A DNA stretch of 54,757 nucleotides from Chitinophagaceae bacterium (GCA_947447825.1 CANFLL010000016.1:1-54757), one strand, 5' to 3'. Shown: positions 31,686 to 41,851, counted from the first letter of the stretch. Numbers and translations are program-made. Notes: generated by a model from the sequence alone, not told the origin.

Positions 31686-33077
31686 ATGGCTTCACCTTTC
31701 ACCATTCACAATCCGATTAGAAAAAAACTGTTAAGGAGTTTATTAATGTTGATTTTTGGTGCCGCAAGTATGGCATCTATTGCGCAGCAAAAAATACCAT
31801 TAAAGGAAGGTTTTGAACAAGGTAATAAATTATCTTATCAAAATGAGGAAGTTGCTCTTCCTTCGGGATCTTGGATTTTTACTGATGCCTTAATTGGTCA
31901 ATCAGCTTTAGATAAAAAAAGTGAGGCTAAAAGCATTCGGATTCATCACCAAGGAACTGTGACGATGAATTTTGATTATGCTTATGGCAACACAAAACTA
32001 ATTACACTTTACCATGCTAGATATGGCAATGATGCCCCATCAGTTTGGGCTTTATATGCTTCAACAGATAGTGCGAAAACATGGCAGCGTGTGGGTGATA
32101 GCGTTATAACGAAAGACAATGATTTTAAGATGGTGACATTTATAAAATCATACAGTGGCAAAATTCGATTTCAAATAAGAAAGCTAAGTGGTGGACGACT
32201 GAACATAGATGATTTTAGCATCGTGGGCAATGGTAATAGTAACAATAAGCACCTAGCTACTTTTGGTGCTTCGGGCTGTAACTGTGCGGGTACCAACACA
32301 GACACTATTCCTACAAGAGATAATAATTTGGCAATGGGAAACCCAAGTAATGCCACCACCAATACTACAGACTCTAACAACTACCTCATCTCTCGTAGTC
32401 AATATACTGTATCCTACAATAATTCTTATGGAGAACCCAACTGGACTAGCTGGCATTTAAGTGCCGCTTGGAAAGGCAGTGCAGCAAGATGCGATTGCTT
32501 TACATCTGACGCTTCATTGCCAACAGGCTATAATAAAATTGTTACGGGTAACTATACAAATAGTGGTTTTGACAGAGGGCATCTTTGTCCATCAGAAGAT
32601 AGGGATGGTTCGGACTCTGACAATAGAGCTACTTTTGTTATGACCAACATTACTCCGCAAGCACCCATTTTAAATCAGCAAACATGGTTAGGTTTCGAGA
32701 CTTATTGCCGTACATTAATGTCGCAAGGCAATGAACTATACATCATTGCGGGTGGCTATGGCTCGGGCGGTACAGGTAGTAATGGTGGGGATAGTATGAC
32801 AATTAATAAAGGTAAAATTAAAGTATATGCACACTTTTGGAAGGTAGCGGTGGTGTTGCCAGTGGGCATAAATGATGTAAGTAGGGTTTCGGCAAGCACT
32901 AGGATTATAGCGATAGATATGCCTAATAATCAGACTACAAATGCGCATACGTGGGATTATTATCGAGTTTCGGTTGATAGTATTGAAGCCGCAACAGGCT
33001 ATAACTTTTTGAGTAATGTGGCAACGAATATCCAATCTACCATTGAGGCAACGGTAGATAATGGACCAACACAGTGA
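31686..33077 (+). CDS. Secreted DNA/RNA non-specific endonuclease
   Basis: 463 residues. A signal peptide (about 12-34, ending S-I-A-Q-Q) is followed by a beta-rich domain (about 38-182) resembling a carbohydrate-binding jelly roll and a cysteine-containing linker (S-G-C-N-C-A-G). The C-terminal nuclease domain (about 235-450) has the D-R-G-H catalytic motif (296-299, H299 as general base) and the metal-ligand region V-M-T-N-I-T-P-Q with N321. Enzymes of this Serratia-nuclease family degrade extracellular DNA and RNA, here perhaps for nutrient supply. No immunity gene is seen, which argues against a toxin role. Confidence 0.93.
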   Translation: MASPFTIHNPIRKKLLRSLLMLIFGAASMASIAQQKIPLKEGFEQGNKLSYQNEEVALPSGSWIFTDALIGQSALDKKSEAKSIRIHHQGTVTMNFDYAYGNTKLITLYHARYGNDAPSVWALYASTDSAKTWQRVGDSVITKDNDFKMVTFIKSYSGKIRFQIRKLSGGRLNIDDFSIVGNGNSNNKHLATFGASGCNCAGTNTDTIPTRDNNLAMGNPSNATTNTTDSNNYLISRSQYTVSYNNSYGEPNWTSWHLSAAWKGSAARCDCFTSDASLPTGYNKIVTGNYTNSGFDRGHLCPSEDRDGSDSDNRATFVMTNITPQAPILNQQTWLGFETYCRTLMSQGNELYIIAGGYGSGGTGSNGGDSMTINKGKIKVYAHFWKVAVVLPVGINDVSRVSASTRIIAIDMPNNQTTNAHTWDYYRVSVDSIEAATGYNFLSNVATNIQSTIEATVDNGPTQ

Positions 33078-33186
33078 TTTTTAAATTAATAATTATTAGT
33101 TTGAAAAAGCCAAACAGCCTAAGCGCAGGCCTGAATCAAATAAACGGCAACCAAAATTAGCAGCAAGCTTAAAACATCTTTTCTAA

Positions 33187-33225
33187 ATAAAAAAGGCTGC
33201 CCTAGCAATTAAGCTAGTGGCAGCC
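33187..33225 (-). terminator. Intrinsic terminator of kup (minus strand)
   Basis: GGCTGCC ... GGCAGCC (7 bp) and CTAGC ... GCTAG (5 bp) form a nearly continuous stem with a one-base bulge. On the minus strand it is followed by TTTTTTATTT, so it ends transcription coming from kup. Confidence 0.8.
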
Positions 33226-33285
33226 AACATGGACTATAACAACAATTTCTTAAAGGATGAAGTATGGGGAAGTAGTATTTTGAAA

Positions 33286-33313
33286 GTCGAAAGTCTTAAT
33301 TAGTTAGTCAAAA
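33286..33313. repeat. Heptad array, 4 units
   Basis: GTCGAAA, GTCTTAA, TTAGTTA, GTCAAAA in phase. Weaker than others in the window; preceded by a further GAAA. Confidence 0.6.
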
Positions 33314-33386
33314 ACCGTGAATTGAGGTTAAAACTGCTCAATTTATATTGATGAGTTTCCTAAACAAGTTTAGCAATTCAAATCAG

Positions 33387-33435
33387 CTACAACTTATCAC
33401 CTAAAACTAAATACTTATCACTTTCTACTTAAAGC
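33387..33435. repeat. Heptad array adjoining the kup stop
   Basis: CTACAAC, TTATCAC, CTAAAAC, TAAATAC, TTATCAC, TTTCTAC, TTAAAGC. Read on the kup strand these are GTAGAAA, GTGATAA, GTATTTA, GTTTTAG, GTGATAA, GTTGTAG, beginning within about 17 bp of the kup stop. The unit sequence changes at each step while the GT phase is kept. Confidence 0.82.
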
Positions 33436-33444
33436 TTACAAAGA

Positions 33445-35460
33445 CTAAATATGCCCAATTCGTTTCAGTGGCATACTCTGAACAGGTGCAACAACCAATG
33501 GAATCTTTTCTATGGCAGTATCGCTCCAATCGAGTCCATAAGCTTTTTTATCCGTTTGCGCAAGATGGGCAATAGCAAAATAAGCATTTAAGATGAAGCC
33601 ATCCCTCAACGAGAACTCATTTTCTACGGATAAGAAACGTTTAATAATAACATATCTAATGTCTCCAGAGATGTTGTGTTTATTGTAAGCCACCTCACTT
33701 GCATTAGCATCAACATTCAATTCATGGTGCTCAACCATATCTTCCATCACCTTTTTGAATAATAAATGTATTCTAGGCTGAACACGGAAACCAAGGTTAA
33801 ATTCAACTCTGATAATTTTATCATGTTCAATCTCTATCACTTCATATTCCATGGAATACGGATCATCTGCCCTATTAATATGCAAAAACCAATACACATC
33901 AGCTCGCTTAGGTCTTTTGGTAAGAATAGACTCCATTACTCTTTTTTCTATTGCTTTTTTGTTAGCAGCAGTAGTTAGATAAACCAGATGAGTAGCGTAT
34001 TTGGCTTCATCATGGTTTTCACTCAATGCTTTTAGGGCAGGAATATAATTCGATAAATTATCGAACTGCATAAAACTCTTCGTAATCTTTTCAGCCTTAA
34101 ACCAGATATACATGATAAAGATTAAGGTTACTTCGAAGATCAAAAACGGCCATCTATTTTTAATCTTGGTAACATTGGCCAAGAAAAAAGAAAACTCTAC
34201 TGTTAAAAACACAGCTAATATCAAGAAGATGATTGGTTGCATCCATTTCTTCACAAACTTCATGTAATAGAACATCAATAAAGTAGTCATTAACATGGCT
34301 ACTGTAATGGAGAAACCATAAGCGGCTTGCATCTTTTCTGAATCCTGAAAGTATAGCATCATGCCTACACAACCTCCCCAAAGTAACCAGTTGATGCTAG
34401 GAATGTAGATCTGTCCACGAACGTTTGTAGGAAACTTAATGGTGATTTTTGGCCAAAAGCCCATACTTACTGCCTCACTAATCAGGGTAAATGAACCACT
34501 AATTAACGCTTGGCTAGCAATAATAGTAGCGAGGGTTGAAATGATGATTCCAGATAATAAGAACCAATGTGGCATCATTTCAAAGAAGGGGTTTAGGGCT
34601 GTAACTCCTTTCATTACTAAAAACTTATTGTTCATACTATCATGAAACAGCTCAGGATTATCACTACGCAACATCCAAGCACCCTGGCCAAAATAGTTTG
34701 CTAATAAAGAGAATTTTACAAACATCCAGCTTACTTGTATATTCTTTTTACCACAATGTCCTAAATCTGAGTATAATGCTTCCGCACCTGTAGTACATAG
34801 GAAAACAGAACCAAGAATTAGAAACCCACCAACTTTATGATCCATCAACAATTGAACGCCATAAACAGGATTTATGGCTGCTAGTATTTGTGGGTAATGT
34901 GCAATATTTATAGCTCCTAAAGTTAAAATCATGGCAAACCATATAAACATGATGGGTCCAAAAGAACTCCCTACTACCTTGGTTCCAAACTTTTGGAAAA
35001 AGAATAGAAGCGAAATAATGGCTATTACAATACTAATTGTAAGTGTGTTTCCAGGAACTATGATTGTTTCTAATCCAGAAACACCGTTCAATCCTTCAAT
35101 GGCAGAAGCCACAGAAATAGGTGGCGTAATGATACCATCTGCTAACAATGTACCCGCACCAACAATGGCAGGAAAATACAACCAATGACGATAACGCCAC
35201 ACGAGCGCATATAAAGAAAAGATGCCACCTTCGCCTTTGTTATCTGCTTGAAGTGTTAGAAGAATATATTTGAAAGTTGTTTGCAGGGTAAGCGTCCAAA
35301 ACACACAAGACACACCGCCATAAACAAGGGCGGGTTCAATTTTGTTAGCCCCAATGATGGCACTAAACACATAGAGCGGAGACGTACCGATGTCGCCGAA
35401 GATGATACCGATAGTAACTAAGAGACCCGCAGCAGTAACTTTTTTTAAATGAGGATTCAT
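33445..35460 (-). CDS. kup: KUP/HAK/KT potassium transporter
   Basis: 671 residues with about 12 transmembrane helices followed by a cytoplasmic C-terminal part (about 470-671). The N-terminus shows G-I-I-F-G-D-I-G-T-S-P-L-Y-V and N-K-G-E-G-G-I-F-S-L-Y-A-L, and the fourth region has G-A-G-T-L-L-A-D-G-I-I-T-P-P-I-S-V-x-S-A-I-E-G, all signatures of Kup. It imports K+ with protons. It has its own terminator on the left (33187) and is not in an operon. No cyclic-di-AMP riboswitch was recognised upstream. Confidence 0.95.
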   Translation of the reverse strand: MNPHLKKVTAAGLLVTIGIIFGDIGTSPLYVFSAIIGANKIEPALVYGGVSCVFWTLTLQTTFKYILLTLQADNKGEGGIFSLYALVWRYRHWLYFPAIVGAGTLLADGIITPPISVASAIEGLNGVSGLETIIVPGNTLTISIVIAIISLLFFFQKFGTKVVGSSFGPIMFIWFAMILTLGAINIAHYPQILAAINPVYGVQLLMDHKVGGFLILGSVFLCTTGAEALYSDLGHCGKKNIQVSWMFVKFSLLANYFGQGAWMLRSDNPELFHDSMNNKFLVMKGVTALNPFFEMMPHWFLLSGIIISTLATIIASQALISGSFTLISEAVSMGFWPKITIKFPTNVRGQIYIPSINWLLWGGCVGMMLYFQDSEKMQAAYGFSITVAMLMTTLLMFYYMKFVKKWMQPIIFLILAVFLTVEFSFFLANVTKIKNRWPFLIFEVTLIFIMYIWFKAEKITKSFMQFDNLSNYIPALKALSENHDEAKYATHLVYLTTAANKKAIEKRVMESILTKRPKRADVYWFLHINRADDPYSMEYEVIEIEHDKIIRVEFNLGFRVQPRIHLLFKKVMEDMVEHHELNVDANASEVAYNKHNISGDIRYVIIKRFLSVENEFSLRDGFILNAYFAIAHLAQTDKKAYGLDWSDTAIEKIPLVVAPVQSMPLKRIGHI

Positions 35461-35758
35461 ACACTTTTGCTTATAGTAAAATATTATGTCAACAAAACGG
35501 TTGAATCATACGGCGCAATACAGTGGTAGTTACTAATTGAATGCCATTTTGGGGTGCATGTTGTCATTTTGTTAAGAATTGATTCTTTTTAAACTAAAAA
35601 AAAAAACATAACTATTTTTTCATAATAATTCGGTCATTTGAAAGACCATACCATTTTGAAAGGATTCTTTTCATTTTGATAGGGTTATGCAATTTGAAAA
35701 TGAAAAAATTAACACTTAGGCAAATGAGGCAAATGAGGATTAAGGCAGCAAAAGAAAA
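35461..35758. other. Gene-free stretch with irregular ATTTTGA-type motifs
   Basis: About 300 bp upstream of kup. Four CATTTGA/CATTTTGA/CAATTTGA motifs at 35635, 35652, 35672 and 35690 repeat at 17-20 bp, too irregular for a tandem array but close to two helical turns. Confidence 0.4.
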
Positions 35759-35800
35759 GGACACATAGAAATTACTATTCTTAGCATTATCTATGTGTCC
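35759..35800. repeat. Inverted repeat (GGACACATAGA)
   Basis: Perfect 11-bp arms at 35759-35769 and 35790-35800 with a 20-nt loop; related copies of CTATGTGTC occur again at about 35836. This has the look of an intergenic REP-type hairpin. Confidence 0.6.
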
Positions 35801-35929
35801 TTAAAGTTCAATGTCTCTTTCTAAGTTCTACTTTTCTATGTGTCTATTGTGCCTTTGTATTGAAGCCATTTTTGCCAAATGAAGTTATCCAAAATAGATT
35901 AAGCTAATAAAAAATAAAGGCAGTATTCT

Positions 35930-35964
35930 TTTAAACTTAATACCTATAACTTATTACCTACAAC
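35930..35964. repeat. Heptad array adjoining the NtrC-type gene stop
   Basis: TTTAAAC, TTAATAC, CTATAAC, TTATTAC, CTACAAC. On the gene's strand: GTTGTAG, GTAATAA, GTTATAG, GTATTAA, GTTTAAA, starting 3 bp past the stop codon. Confidence 0.85.
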
Positions 35965-35967
35965 ATT

Positions 35968-37323
35968 CTAACTAATCTTGTATTCTTCTATTTTTCTGTA
36001 GAGCGTGGTCAACCCGATATTAAGCAATCGAGCGGCTTCGGTTTTATTGCCTTTGCAATGATGCAGCACCCTTTGAATGTGCAATTTTTCAACGCTTGCC
36101 AAATCAAATGCCGATAACAGTTTGTTATTATCCATCAAATGAAGCGATTGCATATCTATCGGCAAATCGTTAATGGTTAATTCATCACTATCAGAAAGAA
36201 TAACGGCTCTTTCCATCACGTTCTTAAGTTCTCTTATATTCCCTTTCCAATCATGTTTTTGAAGGTTCGACAAAAACTCATCACTCATCTTTGTAATTGC
36301 CCGATTGGCTTTACCTGCAAACATCTCTAAAAAATGATTTGCCAACAGAGGAATGTCTTTTCTGCGGTCTCTTAGTCCAGGTAAATAAATTGTAAATACG
36401 TTCAATCTGTAAAACAAATCCTCCCTAAACTTACCTTCTTTCACTTCTAATTGCAGGTCTCTATTAGTAGCGGCAATGATGCGCACACTTACTTTGGTGG
36501 GTTTTGTGTCACCCACCTTAATAAATTCGCTAGTCTCTAACACTCGTAGCAACTTACTCTGAAGATCGATGTGCATCTCCCCAATTTCATCCAGAAAGAG
36601 CGTACCAGTACTAGCCTCTTCTATCAGACCTTTCTTATCTTTTATTGCACCAGTAAAAGCGCCGGCCTTGTGACCAAATATCTCACTCTCTAATATTTCT
36701 TTACCAAATGCACTACAGTTGAGTGCCATAAAAGGCTTTCCGTTTCGTTTACTATTATTATGAATTGCCTGTGCAAAAACTTCTTTCCCAGTACCTGTTT
36801 CGCCCAATAGTAAAACGGTTGCATCTGTGGGGGCAACACGTTTTGCCAAATTTATAGCATCCAGAATAAGAGTAGAAGAACCAAGAATGCTGTCGAAACT
36901 ATAGCGTTTTCCAACCTGTTCTTCTAATAATTCAACACGCTTTTGCAAACTAACTTTCTCATAAGCATTATTGAGTAAAGGAATGATTCTGTCGTTGTCA
37001 TCACCCTTCATTATGTAGTCGAAAGCACCATTTTTAATGGCTTTAACCCCATCCGCCACATTACCATAAGCAGTTAATAAAATAATTTCCACCGATTTAT
37101 AAACAGGCTTAATGATAGAGATATAATCTACCCCATTACCATCTGGGAGCTTCACATCGCACAAAATGATGTCCACTTCTTTAGTAGCCAGCAATTTAGA
37201 ACCTTCTTTTAGCGTGCCAGCCTCAATTACATCAAATCCTTCTGCCCTAATGATACGAGCAAGAAGATTCCTCAATTTAATTTCGTCGTCAATAACCAAT
37301 ACCTTTTTCAATGTGCTACTCAT
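35968..37323 (-). CDS. Sigma-54-dependent response regulator, NtrC family
   Basis: 451 residues. Receiver domain (about 5-120) with acidic D12/D13 and phosphorylation site D56 in I-I-L-C-D-V-K-L-P; AAA+ domain (about 145-370) with Walker A G-E-T-G-T-G-K-E (174-181), the sigma-54-contact loop G-A-F-T-G-A (221-226) and Walker B T-L-F-L-D-E-I-G-E (241-249); Fis-type HTH at the end (about 410-451). It activates sigma-54 promoters on phosphorylation. No histidine kinase is beside it, so the partner is encoded elsewhere, and no -24/-12 promoter was recognised in the window. Confidence 0.95.
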   Translation of the reverse strand: MSSTLKKVLVIDDEIKLRNLLARIIRAEGFDVIEAGTLKEGSKLLATKEVDIILCDVKLPDGNGVDYISIIKPVYKSVEIILLTAYGNVADGVKAIKNGAFDYIMKGDDNDRIIPLLNNAYEKVSLQKRVELLEEQVGKRYSFDSILGSSTLILDAINLAKRVAPTDATVLLLGETGTGKEVFAQAIHNNSKRNGKPFMALNCSAFGKEILESEIFGHKAGAFTGAIKDKKGLIEEASTGTLFLDEIGEMHIDLQSKLLRVLETSEFIKVGDTKPTKVSVRIIAATNRDLQLEVKEGKFREDLFYRLNVFTIYLPGLRDRRKDIPLLANHFLEMFAGKANRAITKMSDEFLSNLQKHDWKGNIRELKNVMERAVILSDSDELTINDLPIDMQSLHLMDNNKLLSAFDLASVEKLHIQRVLHHCKGNKTEAARLLNIGLTTLYRKIEEYKIS

Positions 37324-37735
37324 TTAATTCAAAAGTAAGTACACAATAATTAAACCTAAACTTTTTATGGGGAATAGTTAAGTAGTCACCTTCAAGTAAA
37401 TAATAGGTTTATTATCTCCTTCTTAGCGTAATAACACAGCGAACATTATGGTTTATCCATACTCCAGAATTATCTAAAGAAACGATGATTATCTCAATTC
37501 AACTACGTTTATGGTAAGGTAAATGTGATAATATGCCACAATTCTGTCTTCTTAAACACAAACATTTATCGTAATTATTGCTTTTATTCTGGTTTCATTT
37601 CACTAATTTTTAAAGACGATTAAATAATTTTCAGCTCAACTATAACCATTCAATTCCATGATTTTCGACCTATTTCTACCGGTTCATTAAAAATGTGTAC
37701 AAAAGGTTGTTTTATTCAATGTTAATCAAAAAATA
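37324..37735. other. Gene-free stretch
   Basis: About 410 bp upstream of the NtrC-type gene, AT-rich. No RNA gene, array or sigma-54 promoter was recognised. Confidence 0.4.
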
Positions 37736-37830
37736 AGGTTTTTACCAAGAACACAAGAATTGCTGGATGTATTGTTTGTATAGATTTACCAGTATTAATG
37801 CTAAACTTTAGTGTCCTTTTTTTCATACTG
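37736..37830. mobile_element. Degenerate MITE-like element, copy 3
   Basis: The stretch AAGGTTTTTACCAAGAACAC ... GCTAAACTTTAGTGTCC follows the interior of copy 1 (GGTTTTCACCAGGAACACAAGGATTG ... CTAAACCTTAGTGTAC) in order and spacing. The terminal inverted repeats are not recognisable, so this is an old copy. Confidence 0.5.
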
Positions 37831-37985
37831 CTTCATCATATAACTTGTTTTGAATAAAACTTATTGGTCACAAATTTTTCAGAGCAATTAGTGGCAAATT
37901 ATTTCTTAAGTAAGTTATTTAATAATGAAACATGAAGTCACTAATTTTAGCCTATCTAGTACTGCTCATGAGTAGCAACATGTTT

Positions 37986-39314
37986 TTAATTAACTTTTCT
38001 GTTATCAACTCCGATTTTTATGAGGTAAGCCACTACTCCTAGGCTAATAACCGTTACGCCGCCCATCATCATCTTGCTTCCTGTGGAATAAAAAATAAAT
38101 GCCCACAACACAATAGCAATAACAGCAGGAAGTGGATAGAGTGGCATCTTCCATGCAAAATGATTGAGCCCTTTTCGACGCACTAAAAGTAAAAGCCCAA
38201 TGGCCTGACCAATAAACTGCACCATTATCCGCATGGCCAGTATGGCATCAATTACATCTTTTAGCTTAAACAATAAACTAAACACAAACGCAATTCCTCC
38301 CAAAAACAAAAGGGAGATATAGGGAAAGTGTTTGGTGGGATGTAGGCGGGCAAAAGCAGAAAAAAACGCACCATCTTTGGCGGCCGCAAAAGGCACACGG
38401 CTATAACCCAACGTGGCACTGAAAACAGAAGCAAAAGCAACCCATAAAACCAATATTGTCACCACAGTTGCAGCGGTTGGCCCCCAGAGTTTTTGTATGA
38501 ACAAGCTTACTACAAACTTGCTGTGTTTTATCTCGTCAATAGGCAAAACCGAAGCCACACTAATGTTCATCAATAGGTATAAAACAGCAATTCCCCCAAT
38601 GGAAATAAACATACTTAGCGGGATGTTTCGTTTGGGATTTACGATTTCACCTCCCAACTGGCAAACATTGTAGTAGCCTAAATAACTATACATTGTTTTC
38701 ACACTGGCAAAGCCAATGGCCGCAACAAATGCTTGGTTTAGCACTAATCCATCGTTTATGTGCTGAATAGGTTCCATAAAATGCCCATGAAAAAGGCCAC
38801 CACCAATAATGCCTGCCATGGTTGCCATTACGCCGATCCAAAGAAACACACTTATTTTGCCAATACTTTCTATTTTTCGATACAATAAAACAATAATTAA
38901 AATAACCACACTACCACTTAGTACTTTACTTTGAAAAGTGGATAATGGGATGATGTAACAGAAATATTGAGAAAAACCAATGGCTGCAGAAGCAATAACA
39001 AGGGGAGCCTGAATGAGTGTTTGCCAAACAAAAAGGAAACTTATTAGCTTGCCAGCCTTACCGCCATAACCTTCTTTTAAAAAATTGTAACTTCCGCCAG
39101 CCATCGGATATGTGGCACCTAACTGGCTCCAGACATTACCATCAATAAAGGCCAAAAATGCCCCAGCAATCCAAGCATATAGAAAATAAGGACCATTAAT
39201 AATTTCCACCACAACACTTAGCACCACAAAAGGACCAATGCCCACCATATCAATCATGTTTATGGCGGTGGCTTGAAGAAGACTTATTTTTCTTTCTGAC
39301 TTATTTATGTCCAT
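37986..39314 (-). CDS. APC family amino acid permease
   Basis: 442 residues from the ATG giving MDINKSERKISLLQATAIN; a TTG 30 bp upstream would add ten residues without family support. Twelve hydrophobic segments are visible. The APC helix 1 break appears as M-V-G-I-G-P-F-V-V-L-S and helix 6 region as F-A-S-V-K-T-M-Y-S-Y-L-G-Y-Y-N. It is an amino acid or amine:proton symporter or antiporter; the substrate is not evident. Confidence 0.88.
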   Translation of the reverse strand: MDINKSERKISLLQATAINMIDMVGIGPFVVLSVVVEIINGPYFLYAWIAGAFLAFIDGNVWSQLGATYPMAGGSYNFLKEGYGGKAGKLISFLFVWQTLIQAPLVIASAAIGFSQYFCYIIPLSTFQSKVLSGSVVILIIVLLYRKIESIGKISVFLWIGVMATMAGIIGGGLFHGHFMEPIQHINDGLVLNQAFVAAIGFASVKTMYSYLGYYNVCQLGGEIVNPKRNIPLSMFISIGGIAVLYLLMNISVASVLPIDEIKHSKFVVSLFIQKLWGPTAATVVTILVLWVAFASVFSATLGYSRVPFAAAKDGAFFSAFARLHPTKHFPYISLLFLGGIAFVFSLLFKLKDVIDAILAMRIMVQFIGQAIGLLLLVRRKGLNHFAWKMPLYPLPAVIAIVLWAFIFYSTGSKMMMGGVTVISLGVVAYLIKIGVDNRKVN

Positions 39315-39459
39315 AGAGAATAAAAATAAAGGTTTTATTTGCAAGAAATGTTACTAGTCAGGATGTTTGTAACTTATGAGGGGCATTTTTACAATAAGAA
39401 GCGCATTGAAAGCTTTTATGTTTCTAATTAATTAGCTAATAAATGAGGTCTACTTTTTT

Positions 39460-39562
39460 TTCTTCAACACAAAGACTCAAAGACGCTAAGATGCACAAAG
39501 AAAAAAGAAACATAAGCTAGGCTTAGTTTTACTTCGAGCCTTTGAGTCTTTGTGTTGAAGAA
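39460..39562. repeat. Long inverted repeat, 23-bp perfect arms
   Basis: The arms 39460-39482 (starting TTCTTCAACACAAAGACTC) and 39540-39562 are perfect reverse complements around a 57-nt centre, which again contains CACAAAG-like pieces in about 8-bp steps. It lies in the divergent gap between the permease and the GH13 gene, whose remaining bases (39315-39459, 39563-39722) hold nothing else I recognise. Confidence 0.85.
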
Positions 39563-39722
39563 ACCTAAAAAATGAGTTACATAGTAAAAGGTAATAAGTG
39601 GGTGATTTAGTCAAAACACATTATTTTAAAGAAGCAAAGGAGGAGAATTATAAAGTTTTTCTTTTGATGGAAACTAGATAAAACCAAACGAGCAGAACAT
39701 TAAAATACATTAATTATATATT

Positions 39723-40985
39723 ATGAGTAAACCATTTGAAACCATTGGTTGGGCAAAAGGAACTAATATTTACGAAGTAAACATTAGGCAATATACTACC
39801 GAAGGAACATTTAAAGCCTTTAGAAAGCATTTGCCCAGACTTGCAGATATGGGGGTTGAAGTTTTATGGTTGATGCCAATTACCCCAATTAGTCATAAAA
39901 ACAGATTGGGAACCTTGGGTAGCTATTATGCTTGTAGTAGTTATGTGGGCATTAATCCTGAGTTTGGCAATCTGACTGATTTTAAGGAATTAGTGGATGA
40001 AGCACACGGATTAGGATTTAAAATTATTATTGATTGGGTGGCTAATCATACGGGTTGCGATCATGAATGGACGGAAAGCAACCCTGAATTTTATACAAGA
40101 AATGCAGAAGGTCACTTCACGGAACGCAATGGATGGAAAGATGTAATTGATCTGGATTATACCAACTATGATATGCGTGCTGCAATGATTAGTGCGATGC
40201 GCTTTTGGGTGAAAGAGTTTGATATTGACGGGTTTAGATGCGATATGGCTCATCTGGTACCATTAAATTTCTGGGAGAGCGCAAGAACAAGTTGCGAAAC
40301 CATTAAGCCACTTTTCTGGTTGGCAGAATGCGAAGATCCCTCTTATCACCATGTGTATGATGTTAGTTATGCTTGGCACTGGATGCACGCCACTGAAAAA
40401 TTTGTGAAAGGAGAGGTGGCTATTACAGACTTATATAATATTTTACATGGATACAGCCAATATCCTTATGAGGCTTTGAAGTTATTTTTCACGTCGAACC
40501 ATGATGAGAATAGCTGGAATGGAACCGAATATGAGAAATATGGTAATATGGCCAAACCATTGGCGGTATTGAATGCTACATGGATTAACAGTGTTCCGCT
40601 AGTGTATAGTGGTCAGGAATTACCCAATAAAAAAAGGTTAGCCTTCTTTAATAAAGATGAAATTGAGTGGAGTACAAAAATTGAATTGGGTAACTTTTAT
40701 AAGATAATTCTCAATTTGCATAAAACTAAGGCAGTTGCCCAAGGAGAAATATTTATTCTGCCATCAAACCACAATGGAGTGATGGCATTTTTGAGGAAGT
40801 TTGAAGAAGAAGTAGTATTGGTAATTATTAATTTAAGCAGTAGTAGCAAATTAACGCTATCTGTTCATCATCAATGGATTGTAGGAACATTTACCAACTG
40901 TTTTTCAGGACTAGACTATTCATTTAACAAAACGGAGAACTTTGAAGTGATGGCTTATGAATATTTAATTTATAGAAAGAAGTAA
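39723..40985 (+). CDS. Alpha-amylase family glycoside hydrolase (GH13)
   Basis: 420 residues, no signal peptide, so probably cytoplasmic. The (beta/alpha)8 barrel shows the GH13 regions: D-W-V-A-N-H-T (about 104-110), G-F-R-C-D-M-A with nucleophile D174, W-L-A-E-C-E-D with acid/base E202, and T-S-N-H-D-E-N-S with H260 and D261. A short C-terminal beta domain follows (about 335-420). It probably acts on maltodextrins or related alpha-glucans. The exact specificity (amylase, trehalose-type or transferase) is open. It stands alone. Confidence 0.93.
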   Translation: MSKPFETIGWAKGTNIYEVNIRQYTTEGTFKAFRKHLPRLADMGVEVLWLMPITPISHKNRLGTLGSYYACSSYVGINPEFGNLTDFKELVDEAHGLGFKIIIDWVANHTGCDHEWTESNPEFYTRNAEGHFTERNGWKDVIDLDYTNYDMRAAMISAMRFWVKEFDIDGFRCDMAHLVPLNFWESARTSCETIKPLFWLAECEDPSYHHVYDVSYAWHWMHATEKFVKGEVAITDLYNILHGYSQYPYEALKLFFTSNHDENSWNGTEYEKYGNMAKPLAVLNATWINSVPLVYSGQELPNKKRLAFFNKDEIEWSTKIELGNFYKIILNLHKTKAVAQGEIFILPSNHNGVMAFLRKFEEEVVLVIINLSSSSKLTLSVHHQWIVGTFTNCFSGLDYSFNKTENFEVMAYEYLIYRKK

Positions 40986-41224
40986 ATGTTGTTTTCTGTT
41001 CAATTGGATATAGCGAAACAAATGAGTACACCATCATTAAAATTATATAAAACATCGTAGTGTTTTAACTACCAGTGTTTTAGTCAATAGTTTAATACTA
41101 ATTTGGAGAAGTGTCCATAATTTTATCGCTTGAAATAAAGCACTATAAATCAATAAACTTCGATATATAATTTAGATTTTAGAGCGGAGAAATTAAAGGG
41201 AATTACATTAAAAGTTAACTGTCT

Positions 41225-41851
41225 ATGAGAATTTTAATTGCGGATGATCACCAGCTAGTAAGAACGGCTTTGAAGTACATTTTAAAGGAAGCTTATCCTA
41301 CAGTAGAATTGGAGGAAGTGGATAATACAGTTGCCTTATTTAAGCGCGCTGTAAAAGAAAAGTGGGATTTAATAATTTCGGATCTTTCTTTTCCTGATCA
41401 ATCAGGATTGGAAGTACTTAAACAAATAAAGACGCATGCCCCAAAGATTCCAGTGCTAATATTAAGCATGTATCCAGCACAAGAGTATGCCATTAGATGT
41501 ATTACAGCCGGCAGTGCTGGCTATCTTACAAAAGATAATATTTCTGAAGAGTTAATTACAGCCGTAAATCAAATATTAGCAGGAAGAAGATACCTTAATC
41601 TAGAAGTAGCAGAGATATTAGCGTCCTCCTATGAAAGTAAATCTAAAACAGATACACATGAGAATTTATCTGATAGAGAATATCAAATATTCAAGATGCT
41701 AATTGATGGTCATTCTATGCAGGATATAGCTAATAAATTATCTATAAGCATCAATACGGTAAGATCACATAAAGTACACATTCATAAAAAAATGAACATT
41801 CAGGGGGATGCAGATTTAATAAAGTATGGCATCCAGCATAACTTGGATTAA
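41225..41851 (+). CDS. NarL/LuxR-type response regulator (1 of a tandem pair)
   Basis: 208 residues. Receiver domain (about 1-120) with D7/D8 and phospho-acceptor D53 in I-I-S-D-L-S-F-P, conserved T/S and K (Y-L-T-K-D) residues, then a LuxR-type HTH (about 145-205) with L-S-D-R-E-Y-Q-I-F-K-M-L and S-I-S-I-N-T-V-R-S-H-K. The second regulator, of identical length, starts 113 bp downstream. No sensor kinase is adjacent. Confidence 0.95.
   Translation: MRILIADDHQLVRTALKYILKEAYPTVELEEVDNTVALFKRAVKEKWDLIISDLSFPDQSGLEVLKQIKTHAPKIPVLILSMYPAQEYAIRCITAGSAGYLTKDNISEELITAVNQILAGRRYLNLEVAEILASSYESKSKTDTHENLSDREYQIFKMLIDGHSMQDIANKLSISINTVRSHKVHIHKKMNIQGDADLIKYGIQHNLD

Noticed and set aside
35616-35710. 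21-bp array of CATTTTGA motifs
   Set aside because: Spacing of 17, 20 and 18 bp is irregular, so it is mentioned only as motifs in a gene-free stretch.
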